Source: Syntrophobacterales bacterium (lineage in GTDB: Bacteria > Desulfobacterota > Syntrophorhabdia > Syntrophorhabdales > WCHB1-27). From it: 9,641 nt of DNA. The position numbers and the translations under genes were made by a program. The stretch lies in NCBI GenBank assembly GCA_017881765.1, contig JADGQN010000156.1, forward strand, positions 1-9,641, given 5' to 3'. Under the pieces are notes generated by a model. It was given only the letters and a program-made list of their open reading frames with translations. It ran no database searches and was not told where the DNA came from. This document shows positions 1 to 6,197 of the stretch, one piece after another. Within the stretch, counting starts at the first letter, position 1. Every line of letters begins with the position of its first letter.

Positions 1-491
1 CGCTTATGGGTCCGGCCGAGGCCGGTCATAAGCCTCTCCTCGAATGACCAGTCGTGCGGAGCATGACCGATTGGCACCACAGCCAGGACTTGCTCCCGTT
101 CATGGATGCCCACCAGTCTTGCGGCGACGTCCTGGTGAAAGAGGCCTGCTACCCAGCACGTATCGAGCCCCATGGCAACCGCCTCGAGCACGACCCCTTC
201 TCCCGTATACCCGGCCCTTTCCTGAGCGTGCGCACTTTCCATGTTGCCCACGACGGCGAGGAAAGCACGGGCCCCTTTTACCTTGCCATGCGTTCCTACA
301 ACCCCCTTGAGCACCAGATCGGCCGATCTGCCGACAAAGACTGCCCGGGCATCCGGGAAAGGCGTGAAGTCGCTGCACAGGGCAGTGAGCCGCTTTTCCG
401 CTTCTTCCGGCAGGGGCTGCCCGTCGAACCGCCGGCGCGAACGCCGGCGCCCTATGGCCTGATACCATCGTTCAAAGGGTAGCTCGCTCAT
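1..491 (-). CDS. Nitroreductase family protein, C-terminus beyond the window edge
   Basis: The frame is open from an ATG at 489-491 to the left edge, giving 163 residues with no stop, so the gene is partial at its 3' end. Seen: an N-terminal stretch with an arginine-rich RRRSRRRF motif (residues 15-22), a glycine/glutamate segment GYTGEGVVLEA leading into AMGLDTCWVAGLF (94-118), and AVVPIGHA (137-144). These match the FMN-phosphate-binding N-terminus, central helix and late beta strand of nitroreductase-fold proteins, particularly the small single-domain putative nitroreductases. Members bind FMN and reduce nitro groups or other substrates with NAD(P)H; the substrate cannot be told here. The start is fixed because a TAG stop lies in frame two codons upstream and the family signature begins about 15 residues in. 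No Shine-Dalgarno is visible. The nearest upstream element is the 517-740 repeat, whose terminal repeat may supply the -35 box. Confidence 0.85.
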   Translation of the reverse strand, partial: MSELPFERWYQAIGRRRSRRRFDGQPLPEEAEKRLTALCSDFTPFPDARAVFVGRSADLVLKGVVGTHGKVKGARAFLAVVGNMESAHAQERAGYTGEGVVLEAVAMGLDTCWVAGLFHQDVAARLVGIHEREQVLAVVPIGHAPHDWSFEERLMTGLGRTHK

Positions 492-496
492 ACTCT

Positions 497-525
497 ATGA
501 TACACGATTTACGCTGTTATACCAA
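497..525 (-). promoter_or_regulatory. Possible sigma-70 promoter for the nitroreductase gene, leaderless
   Basis: On the minus strand, TTGGTA (520-525) and TATCAT (497-502) are separated by exactly 17 bp. They match the -35 and -10 consensus at 4/6 and 5/6 positions. The -35 box lies inside the terminal repeat of the 517-740 element. The predicted transcription start falls about at the ATG (491), which would make a leaderless message. That would agree with the absence of any Shine-Dalgarno. This is inferred from spacing and consensus only. Confidence 0.35.
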
Positions 526-740
526 TTTACCTTCAAACGTATACCTTCCGGGTACCCATCACCGGTGGGTGTGCTGCGTCCTTCCAGGATGCTTCCTTCC
601 AGGATGCTTCGCTAGCGCTATCGCTCTCCTCGACGTACCCCAGGTACGCCCGGGTACCCGCTTGCGGGTGGGGTTCCTCGCTGCCGCCCGGGGTACCCGG
701 CCGGAGGCTGGGTCGTCCGCTTGAATGCAAATTGCTATAA
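517..740. mobile_element. MITE-like non-coding repeat element with terminal inverted repeats
   Basis: The left end TTATACCAATTTACCTTCAA (517-536) and the reverse complement of 721-740 agree at 17 of 20 positions. They bound a 224-bp segment with no recognisable gene. TA dinucleotides at 518-519 and 738-739 sit at both tips and could be target duplications, as in MITEs mobilised by IS630/Tc1-type transposases (inference). The interior is GC-rich and palindromic. It has three GGTACC cores (551, 653, 692), a CGTACC/GGTACG hairpin (634-648), an ACCCGC-TT-GCGGGT hairpin (656-669) and a 15-bp tandem duplication (580-609). Short open frames across it (for example 533-745 minus) look like translations of this repeat, not genes. 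It fills most of the 273-bp gap between the nitroreductase and rtcA. Mobility is unproven without other copies. Confidence 0.6.
580..609. repeat. 15-bp perfect tandem duplication inside the MITE-like element
   Basis: CCTTCCAGGATGCTT occurs at 580-594 and again at 595-609 with no intervening base. It lies within the left half of the 517-740 element and is probably a slippage duplication specific to this copy. Confidence 0.9.
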
Positions 741-764
741 GGCAAACTGGATGGAACATCAAAC

Positions 765-1817
765 TCATGGCGGTGTGTTGTGTCCGCTGATCGTCACTTT
801 TCCCGGTTCGCCCGGTTTGCCTTCAATTGTGTAAGAGATGCCAAGAAAGTGCTGTATCACCTGGAGGTTCGTGAGGAGATGCTGTGTGATGCAGGAGGTT
901 GTAAAGGCGGATGTACCAGGAGCCATTGCGAGGTAGAGCGCAATCTGGTCTCCGAGATGAGAATCCAGGCACGCCTGGGTAGCGCCATATTCGATTAGCG
1001 CATTGGCTGCTTCCCCGCCAACCTTCTCCGCCCTCTTGCCGCGTTCGCCGATTGATGAAAAGCCCGCCAGGCAGCCGTCTTCTTCCGGCTTGAGGAAGAT
1101 GAAGGTGCCCGGTCCGAAAGAGGCGACGCTGATGGTCTCGATGGAGACCGCAAGCCCCGCGGAGGCTAGTGCGCGCTCAGCCGCCGTCTTCTGCCTTTGG
1201 GCTATGCTCAAGGGCAAGTTACCAACACCGGAAACGCCGCGGATCACCGCAACCTTTGGCGGATGAGTAAGATCGACATTTCGTGATTGGTTCAGGGGAT
1301 GGTCCGGGGAGATCTGTACCAGTACCTTTCCGCCGCCCTTGGGGTAGAACCCGTAAGTTTCTATGGATGCTTCGACCGTTATGCCCAGCCTTTTTAGGGC
1401 AGGGATGAAGACATCGTGCATGTAGTTGAATGGCGGGCTCATCGGCACGTGCGTGCCACCCGTAAGCATGAGAGTTGAGGGCGCCCCGGCGGCAAAGATC
1501 AAAGGCGGGAGGAGCGTCTGAAGAAGGAGTGTAGTGGCGCCTGCCGTGCCTATATCAAAGCGGTAGAGTCCGGCCTTTGCTTTCTCCGGCCGGAAGGAGA
1601 GTTCTATCGAGCCCATGTTCGCACCCTCGACGCGCGCCCCGCAGATGGTGGCCATGGCCCGCACGCCCGCCAGGTGCTGAGGCATGAGGCCGGGCTTCTT
1701 CCGGTTTTTCCTGATGCTCTTGATTCTGAAGGGGATCCCGAGGCAAGCCGAAAGGCTCAGGGCAGTCCTGAGGATCTGCCCTCCGCCTTCGCCAAAGCTG
1801 CCGTCGATCTCGATCAT
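765..1817 (-). CDS. rtcA: RNA 3'-terminal phosphate cyclase (RtcA)
   Basis: This 350-residue enzyme is expected to convert RNA 3'-phosphate ends to 2',3'-cyclic phosphates using ATP, through a covalent AMP-histidine intermediate. Seen: the N-terminal DGSFGEGGGQILRTALSLS block (5-23), KKPGLMPQHLAGVRAM (40-55), the glycine-rich GTAGATTLLLQTLLPP, GGTHVPMSPPFNYM, and a C-terminal CITQHLLTN in which His313 corresponds to the adenylated His309 of the Escherichia coli enzyme. Length is close to the family norm (about 340). I chose the ATG at 1815-1817 because the conserved sequence starts there. An upstream ATG at 1853 would add only 12 residues, all encoded by tandem 7-bp repeats. No Shine-Dalgarno precedes either start. 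No rtcB ligase or rtcR regulator is visible nearby, unlike the E. coli rtcBA operon. The SDR gene lies 219 bp upstream on the same strand, so co-transcription is possible. The catalytic residues appear intact. Confidence 0.95.
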   Translation of the reverse strand: MIEIDGSFGEGGGQILRTALSLSACLGIPFRIKSIRKNRKKPGLMPQHLAGVRAMATICGARVEGANMGSIELSFRPEKAKAGLYRFDIGTAGATTLLLQTLLPPLIFAAGAPSTLMLTGGTHVPMSPPFNYMHDVFIPALKRLGITVEASIETYGFYPKGGGKVLVQISPDHPLNQSRNVDLTHPPKVAVIRGVSGVGNLPLSIAQRQKTAAERALASAGLAVSIETISVASFGPGTFIFLKPEEDGCLAGFSSIGERGKRAEKVGGEAANALIEYGATQACLDSHLGDQIALYLAMAPGTSAFTTSCITQHLLTNLQVIQHFLGISYTIEGKPGEPGKVTISGHNTPP

Positions 1818-1940
1818 AGGGTCACGGGTCATAAAGAACGGGTCAAGGGTCACGGGGCATGGGCCATAAAGAACGGGTCAAGGGTCAAGGGTCAAGGGTC
1901 AAGGGTCAAGGGCAAACCCTAAATACTGGGTCATGGGTCA
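1818..1940. repeat. 7-bp tandem repeat array, NGGGTCA type, abutting the rtcA start
   Basis: From 1818 to 1915 the sequence reads as 14 consecutive heptads in unbroken phase. Most are AGGGTCA or CGGGTCA, with slightly altered GGGGCA, GGGCCA and GGGCAA units. Two TAAAGAA units (1832-1838, 1867-1873) keep the phase. A 23-bp stretch at 1830-1852 is repeated exactly at 1865-1887. Two more TGGGTCA heptads follow at 1927-1940 out of phase. The first base of the array is immediately 5' of the rtcA ATG on the minus strand. Confidence 0.95.
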
Positions 1941-1997
1941 TGGAAAACCTTACGAGTCGATGTTCTTTAGCTTTTGCATCTCCTTCGAATTTGTCTA

Positions 1998-2032
1998 CCC
2001 GTGACCCTTGACCCGTGCCCCTTGAGCCCTTC
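1998..2032. repeat. Inverted counterpart of the GGGTCA heptad array
   Basis: Five heptads in phase (CCCGTGA, CCCTTGA, CCCGTGC, CCCTTGA, GCCCTTC) are the reverse-complement form of the 1818-1940 array. Positions 1998-2016 are perfectly complementary to 1838-1856 (19 bp), so an SDR-rtcA transcript could fold into a long hairpin ending about 20 nt before the rtcA start codon. The 57 bases between the two arms show no gene. Confidence 0.9.
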
Positions 2033-2040
2033 GGGCTCAA
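2022..2040. other. Perfect stem-loop overlapping the SDR stop codon
   Basis: TTGAGCCC (2022-2029) and GGGCTCAA (2033-2040) form an 8-bp stem with a 3-base loop. The stem contains the TGA stop of the SDR gene (2037-2039). It could protect or end the SDR message, but there is no T-tract on either side, so an intrinsic terminator is not supported. Confidence 0.5.
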
Positions 2041-2789
2041 TGCATCCAGCTTCCCCCGGTCACGCAGATGGTCTGGCCGGTGACGTACTCACCATCAGTT
2101 ACGAGAAAGAGGACGGTCTGTGCGACATCATCGGGCGTGCCCTTCCGGGGATACGGGATCATCTCCTGCATCCTCCTGATCTCGTCTTCAGGATAGATAT
2201 GAGGGATAAACTCATTATAGATAAAGCTTGGCGACACGGTATTGACGGTGATGTAATGCGGCGCGGCCTCCATGGCAAGGCACCTCGTGAATGCTGTCAG
2301 GCCTGCTTTGGCCGCCGCGTAATGGGCATGTCCCGCCGAGAGCCCCATAAAAGCGGCCGTGGAGCCGATGTTGACAATACGTCCTGAGCCCTGCTCGATC
2401 ATTGCCGGCAATACGGCGCGGCAGCAATAAAAGGTCCCGCGCAGGGTTGTGTTGAGGACGAGGTCCCACGTTTCGTCGGCCATCGTGATGACCGGTGTTG
2501 GCCGGTTTGTGCCCGCGTTGTTGACGAGAATATCAATGGAGCCGAATCTTTCGAGGGCCGCTTTCACCGCTGCCTCAACGGCGCTGCGCTGCGTGACGTC
2601 GCATCCCACGCCGAGCGTATTGACGCTCAGCTCACTCGCTATCTCCTTGGCCACGGTGCGAGAACGCTCCTCGTGAGCATCCGTTATGACCACGTTTGCC
2701 CCTTCCTTTGCCAGGAGGCGCGCCGTTGCCTGTCCTATGCCGGCTCCGGCTGCACCCGTTAAAAATGCCACCTTACCCTTGAGTTTCAT
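2037..2789 (-). CDS. SDR family NAD(P)-dependent oxidoreductase
   Basis: This is a classical short-chain dehydrogenase/reductase of 250 residues, the usual length. Seen: the cofactor-binding TGAAGAGIG (11-19); an aspartate at the end of the second strand (ITDAHEE, Asp37), which usually favours NAD(H); NNAG (90-93); and the catalytic tetrad Asn113, Ser143, Tyr157, Lys161 in YAAAK. The C-terminal VTGGSWMH is typical of the FabG-like branch. The family oxidises or reduces hydroxyl/keto groups; the substrate is not readable. A 3-hydroxyacyl-CoA or alicyclic substrate would suit the nearby CoA ligase, but that is a guess. The ATG at 2787-2789 is preferred over one at 2834 because GAGGAG (2799-2804) lies 9 bases before it and the upstream 15 residues do not resemble the family. 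It may be co-transcribed with rtcA, 219 bp downstream. It is divergent from the beta-CASP gene. Confidence 0.93.
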   Translation of the reverse strand: MKLKGKVAFLTGAAGAGIGQATARLLAKEGANVVITDAHEERSRTVAKEIASELSVNTLGVGCDVTQRSAVEAAVKAALERFGSIDILVNNAGTNRPTPVITMADETWDLVLNTTLRGTFYCCRAVLPAMIEQGSGRIVNIGSTAAFMGLSAGHAHYAAAKAGLTAFTRCLAMEAAPHYITVNTVSPSFIYNEFIPHIYPEDEIRRMQEMIPYPRKGTPDDVAQTVLFLVTDGEYVTGQTICVTGGSWMH

Positions 2790-2798
2790 AACGCTTTT

Positions 2799-2804
2799 CT
2801 CCTC
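2799..2804 (-). promoter_or_regulatory. Shine-Dalgarno that fixes the SDR start
   Basis: GAGGAG on the minus strand lies 9 bases before the ATG at 2789. It lies inside the coding sequence that the longer alternative start (2834) would require, which argues against that start. Confidence 0.8.
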
Positions 2805-2853
2805 GATCGGTTGACCGCAGCCGAACCTTAGCATAGCCTGGAAGCCCCAAAAG

Positions 2854-2880
2854 TATATAACCTGGCCGCTGGGCTTTCAA
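2854..2880 (-). promoter_or_regulatory. Weak candidate promoter for the SDR gene
   Basis: On the minus strand TTGAAA (2875-2880) and TATATA (2854-2859) resemble -35 and -10 boxes but are only 15 bp apart. The location, about 65 bp upstream of the SDR start in the divergent intergenic region, is sensible. The short spacing makes this uncertain. Confidence 0.3.
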
Positions 2881-2913
2881 GGAGAGAGACCTTGATAGTG
2901 TGCGGCCCGTCGC

Positions 2914-2942
2914 TTGCATGTTGTCCTATTCGGCACTATAAT
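2914..2942 (+). promoter_or_regulatory. Sigma-70-type promoter for the beta-CASP RNase gene
   Basis: A perfect TATAAT -10 box at 2937-2942 lies 17 bp after TTGCAT (2914-2919), a weak -35 box. Transcription would start near 2949, giving a leader of about 25 nt before the ATG at 2974. An AGGGGG ribosome-binding site (2962-2967) lies 6 bases before the start. Confidence 0.6.
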
Positions 2943-2973
2943 TTGAGGGGAGATTGCATACAGGGGGTTAAGG

Positions 2974-4362
2974 ATGAAGATACGCTTTCTGGGTGCTGCT
3001 CGCCAGGTAACCGGCTCCTGTTTCCACCTTACCGTAGGTGAGAGGCAGTTCGTCGTCGATTGCGGCATGCAGCAGGGTGAAGCAGCGGCAGGGGATGCAA
3101 ACAGAGTTCCCTTTCCATTTAATCCTGCTGAGATAGAGTGCCTCTTCCTGACCCACGCTCATCTGGATCATACGGGACTTGTGCCTAAGCTCGTGAAGGA
3201 TGGATTCAGAGGGAAGATCATAACGACCACGGCCACGGCCGATCTCATAGCGATCATGCTCCTCGATTCGGCGCACATCCAGGAAAAGGATGCGGAGTGG
3301 ATGACAAAGAAAGCTTTGCGTGCAGGCAAGAAGCAGGTATTTGCGCCGCTTTATACGGCTGAGGACGTGAAAGCGTCGCTTCGGTTCTTGAAGCCTGTTA
3401 TGTACGACGACACCAATGACCTGGGGAACGGCATGAAATATCTGTTCGTCGATGCCGGTCATATCCTTGGTTCGGGATCCTTTGAACTCTGGTATCCGAG
3501 CAATGGCGGCCAAAAGAAGATCGTCTTTTCCGGGGATGTGGGCAAGAAGGGGAACCTTATCATTGAGGATCCGGAATACACGGTAACCGCCGATTATGTG
3601 GTCATGGAATCGACCTACGGAAATCGGCTTCATAAAAGCATGGACGCAAGTATTGATGAGCTTGCCGGCGCCATCAAAGAAACGTTCCGCAAGGGCGGGA
3701 ACGTGCTCATGCCCACTTTTGCGGTGGGGCGGACCCAGGACGTGATCTATATTCTGAATGATCTGGTTCGGGAAGGGCGGCTCGCGCCCGTGGACCTCTA
3801 TGTGGATAGTCCGCTCGCCGAGGAGGCCACCAATATCTATCTTTCTCACCGGGAATATTTTGGTGAGGAAGCCAAACAGTTGTTTCAGATCCACCACAAG
3901 GGGAACGCAGTTCGGCTCCACTTCACAAAAACGGTGGCGGAATCACAGGAGATAAACAGGATAAAATCGGGCGTCATCATCATGGCGGGCAGCGGTATGT
4001 GCGAAGGCGGCAGGATAGCGCACCATTTGAAGCATAACCTCTGGAGGCCGGAGTGCAGCATTGTCTTCACGGGGTTCCAGGCCCGAGGTACACTGGGGCG
4101 CAGAATTGTTGATGGGTCAAGACGTGTGCGTGTTCTCGGCGAAAGCATCGCCGTAAAGGCTACGATCTATACCATCGGCGGTTTTTCAGCCCACGCGGAT
4201 CAGAAGGAACTGCTGGAGTGGATCGGTTCTTTTACCAGCAAGCCGGAAGTATTCATTGTACACGGCGAAGAAAAGACTGCCCTGGAGTTCGAAGGTATAG
4301 TCAAAGAGAAACTCGGATTGGTAACCCACGTACCACATAAGGGAGATGAATTCGAAATCTAA
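2974..4362 (+). CDS. Beta-CASP metallo-beta-lactamase ribonuclease (CPSF73-like)
   Basis: This 462-residue protein has the metallo-beta-lactamase fold fused to beta-CASP and RNA-specificity segments, as in bacterial homologues of Thermus TTHA0252 and eukaryotic CPSF73. These enzymes cleave RNA endonucleolytically, sometimes with exonuclease activity, in the cytoplasm. Seen: the metal motif HAHLDH (61-66), DAGHILGS with His163, FSGDVG with Asp188, ESTYGNR (212-218, beta-CASP motif A region), a glycine-rich MAGSGMCEGGRI, FTGFQARGTLGRRI, GFSAHAD with His407, and a C-terminal FIVHGE with His430. All expected zinc ligands are present, so it should be active. The start ATG follows a good AGGGGG site and a TATAAT promoter. 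No C-terminal KH or extra RNA-binding domain is visible. The CoA ligase lies 115 bp downstream on the same strand, but the gap holds a repeat array. An RNA substrate is family knowledge, not shown by the sequence. Confidence 0.93.
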   Translation: MKIRFLGAARQVTGSCFHLTVGERQFVVDCGMQQGEAAAGDANRVPFPFNPAEIECLFLTHAHLDHTGLVPKLVKDGFRGKIITTTATADLIAIMLLDSAHIQEKDAEWMTKKALRAGKKQVFAPLYTAEDVKASLRFLKPVMYDDTNDLGNGMKYLFVDAGHILGSGSFELWYPSNGGQKKIVFSGDVGKKGNLIIEDPEYTVTADYVVMESTYGNRLHKSMDASIDELAGAIKETFRKGGNVLMPTFAVGRTQDVIYILNDLVREGRLAPVDLYVDSPLAEEATNIYLSHREYFGEEAKQLFQIHHKGNAVRLHFTKTVAESQEINRIKSGVIIMAGSGMCEGGRIAHHLKHNLWRPECSIVFTGFQARGTLGRRIVDGSRRVRVLGESIAVKATIYTIGGFSAHADQKELLEWIGSFTSKPEVFIVHGEEKTALEFEGIVKEKLGLVTHVPHKGDEFEI

Positions 4363-4366
4363 GAGG

Positions 4367-4376
4367 GTGTTTAGTG
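4367..4376. repeat. Inverted boundary copy of the CACTA array
   Basis: GTGTTTAGTG is the exact reverse complement of CACTAAACAC, which ends the array at 4451-4460 and also occurs at 4402-4411 and 4444-4453. It starts 5 bases after the stop codon of the RNase gene. The array is thus enclosed by a 10-bp inverted pair that could fold into a hairpin across the whole intergenic transcript. Confidence 0.75.
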
Positions 4377-4392
4377 ATTGGTTCTCAATATA

Positions 4393-4460
4393 TGCACTAT
4401 TCACTAAACACTATGCGCTATGCACCATACGCCATACACTATGCACTAAACACTAAACAC
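4393..4460. repeat. 7-bp tandem repeat array, CACTA type
   Basis: Nine full heptads plus five bases run in strict phase: TGCACTA, TTCACTA, AACACTA, TGCGCTA, TGCACCA, TACGCCA, TACACTA, TGCACTA, AACACTA, AACAC. The first two bases vary freely while the last five stay close to CACTA. The array fills the gap between the RNase and CoA ligase genes and stops 7 bases before the ligase Shine-Dalgarno. Confidence 0.95.
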
Positions 4461-4467
4461 GTTTTTT

Positions 4468-4473
4468 GGAGGT
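4468..4473 (+). promoter_or_regulatory. Shine-Dalgarno that fixes the CoA ligase start
   Basis: GGAGGT lies 4 bases before the ATG at 4478. A frame-compatible TTG at 4466 would place this site inside the coding region, so the ATG is the better start. Confidence 0.9.
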
Positions 4474-4477
4474 AACA

Positions 4478-6055
4478 ATGCTTCACGGACAGACTCAGGA
4501 ATTTTTCAATGCGGCTGACTACTTCATTGACCGGAACATACGTCAGGGACGCGGGCACAAGGTGGCGGTCTACACGGAGCAGCGCAACTACACGTATAAC
4601 GACATGCACAAGATGGCAAACAAAACGGCCAACGCGTTGCGTGACCTTGGTGTGCGCTTCGATGATCGGGTCCTGATTCTCATGCTCGACGTGCCTCAGT
4701 TTTATGCGATCTTCTGGGGCGCCGTACGGATAGGTGCAGTGCCGATTCCGGTGAACACTATGCTCACCCCCGATGATTACGAATATTACCTGAATGACAG
4801 CCGGGCGAGGGTGCTCGTTGTCTCCGATGCCCTCATAAACCTTGTCAGGGAGATCAAGGGTGATCTTCATTATCTGCGCGACCTCATCGTAATCTCTGAA
4901 ACGCAGGGTGCTTATCCCCCCTTCCGGCAAAAGTACAAACGGGCTCCGGCGACGATCAAGACAGAGTTCACGACGAAAGATGACGTAGGTTTCTGGCTGT
5001 ATAGTTCCGGATCCACGGGTTCTCCCAAGGGCGCCATTCACTCCCAGAACGACATGGTGGTTGCTTCCCAGGCCTTTGGGCAGAACGTATTGAAACTGAC
5101 GGAAGATGACATCTGTTTTTCGGGCGCCCGGCTCTTCTTCGCCTATGGGCTCGGCAACGCTATGTATCTTCCGATGTCGGTCGGAGCCGCAACCGTGCTT
5201 AACCCGCATCGGCCGACTCCGGAGACCATGTTCAAGTATCTGGAAAAGTACCGGCCAACGGTCTTCTTCGGCGTGCCGACGCTCTATGGCCAGATGCTTG
5301 CCTACAAGGAGCGGCTTGATAAGGAACGAGGAACCAAGCCTGACCCCAACTCGAACCATGAGCTTTCGTCGGTCCGGGTCTGCGTTTCCGCCGGCGAGGC
5401 ACTGCCGGTGGATATCTTCACGAGATGGAAAGAGCGCTTTGGTGTGAGCATACTGGACGGCATAGGCTCCACCGAGATGCTCCACATATTCCTGTCGAAC
5501 CGTCTGGACGACTTGCGGCCCGGGTCCACGGGCAAGCCCGTTCCCGGCTACGAGCTCAGGATCGTCGACGAAGAGGGTGTGGACGTTCCTCAGGGCGAGA
5601 TAGGGACGCTGCTGGTCAAGGGAGACAGCGCTGCCCAAGCTTACTGGCGGAAACGGGAGAAGACACGCCAGACCATGCAGGGCGAGTGGCTAAACACCGG
5701 TGACAAGTATTTTATGGATAAGGATGGCTTCTATTACGCTGCCGGCAGGGCGGACGACATGTTGAAGGTCGGCGGCATATGGGTTTCGCCTCTCGAGGTG
5801 GAGAACTGCTTGAGCCAGCATCAGGCCGTCCTGGAAGTGGCAGTCGTGGGCCGCAAGGATGATCAGGACCTGGTGAAGCCGGCGGCTTATGTCGTGCTTC
5901 GTGACGGCTATACCGCGTCGGGAGAACTGGCCGAAGAGTTAAAGAAGTGGACGCTCGATCGGCTGGCCAAGTTCAAGTATCCGCGGTGGATAGAGTTCCT
6001 TCCTGAACTCCCAAAGAGCGCAACGGGGAAGATACAGCGATTCAAGCTGCGCTGA
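4478..6055 (+). CDS. Benzoate-CoA ligase family protein (aryl-CoA synthetase)
   Basis: This 525-residue enzyme of the acyl-adenylate-forming superfamily should convert an aromatic carboxylate, ATP and CoA to the aryl-CoA, AMP and pyrophosphate. That is the entry step of anaerobic aromatic breakdown. Seen: phosphate loop YSSGSTGSPKG (175-185), ARLFFAYGLGN (217-227), a motif typical of benzoate-type ligases, GIGSTEMLHIFLSN (328-341), the adenosine-binding TGD with Asp409, hinge AAGRADDMLKVGG (421-433) and the C-terminal PKSATGKIQRFKLR with catalytic Lys518. Length matches benzoate and 4-hydroxybenzoate ligases, which cannot be separated by eye. No ring-reducing or beta-oxidation genes are in the window, so the pathway is not confirmed locally. 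The PKSATGK lysine is the type acetylated in Rhodopseudomonas BadA (family knowledge). The start has a strong GGAGGT site. It could share a transcript with the RNase gene. No clear promoter of its own was found in the array-filled gap. Confidence 0.92.
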   Translation: MLHGQTQEFFNAADYFIDRNIRQGRGHKVAVYTEQRNYTYNDMHKMANKTANALRDLGVRFDDRVLILMLDVPQFYAIFWGAVRIGAVPIPVNTMLTPDDYEYYLNDSRARVLVVSDALINLVREIKGDLHYLRDLIVISETQGAYPPFRQKYKRAPATIKTEFTTKDDVGFWLYSSGSTGSPKGAIHSQNDMVVASQAFGQNVLKLTEDDICFSGARLFFAYGLGNAMYLPMSVGAATVLNPHRPTPETMFKYLEKYRPTVFFGVPTLYGQMLAYKERLDKERGTKPDPNSNHELSSVRVCVSAGEALPVDIFTRWKERFGVSILDGIGSTEMLHIFLSNRLDDLRPGSTGKPVPGYELRIVDEEGVDVPQGEIGTLLVKGDSAAQAYWRKREKTRQTMQGEWLNTGDKYFMDKDGFYYAAGRADDMLKVGGIWVSPLEVENCLSQHQAVLEVAVVGRKDDQDLVKPAAYVVLRDGYTASGELAEELKKWTLDRLAKFKYPRWIEFLPELPKSATGKIQRFKLR

Positions 6056-6061
6056 GAAGGT

Positions 6062-6089
6062 AGGGTCACAGGTCAAGGGTCACGGGTCA
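6062..6089. repeat. Short 7-bp array, GGGTCA type, after the CoA ligase
   Basis: Four heptads in phase (AGGGTCA, CAGGTCA, AGGGTCA, CGGGTCA) begin 6 bases after the ligase stop codon. They use the same core as the 1818-1940 array, over 4 kb away. The rest of the convergent gap (6090-6197) holds a small GCCTC-CTT-GAGGC hairpin (6169-6181) with no T-tract, and no gene. Confidence 0.9.
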
Positions 6090-6197
6090 CGGCAGGGTTC
6101 AGCGGCCGGGCCTGGCGCCTGTTTGTGAGTGCATCATGGGTCCGAACAGACATTGGTCGCACATCCGTGCCTCCTTGAGGCCAAGGGTCTAAGTCTT

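Noticed and set aside
54..482. 142-codon plus-strand open frame at the left edge
   Set aside because: The minus strand is open over the same region and encodes nitroreductase motifs. The plus-strand product resembles nothing.
533..745. 70-codon minus-strand open frame in the 517-740 element
   Set aside because: It lies almost wholly in the palindromic repeat and includes the 15-bp tandem duplication. There is no ribosome site or protein signature.
1818..1940. CRISPR array
   Set aside because: Units are 7 bp with no spacers; this is a simple tandem array.
2022..2040. Rho-independent terminator of the SDR gene
   Set aside because: The stem is perfect but no T-tract follows on either strand, so it is reported only as a stem-loop.
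2787..2834. Longer SDR start at 2834
   Set aside because: A strong GAGGAG site lies inside that extension and the extra residues do not match the family.
2968..3921. 317-codon minus-strand open frame opposite the beta-CASP gene
   Set aside because: It is the antisense of a fully recognised RNase with all its motifs. Its translation shows no family features.
4439..5638. 399-codon minus-strand open frame opposite the CoA ligase
   Set aside because: Shadow of a complete CoA ligase. The long open frame follows from codon bias of the real gene.
6105..6130. Sigma-54 promoter near TGGCGCCTGTTTG
   Set aside because: The -12 GC dinucleotide is missing, and the site is between convergent genes.
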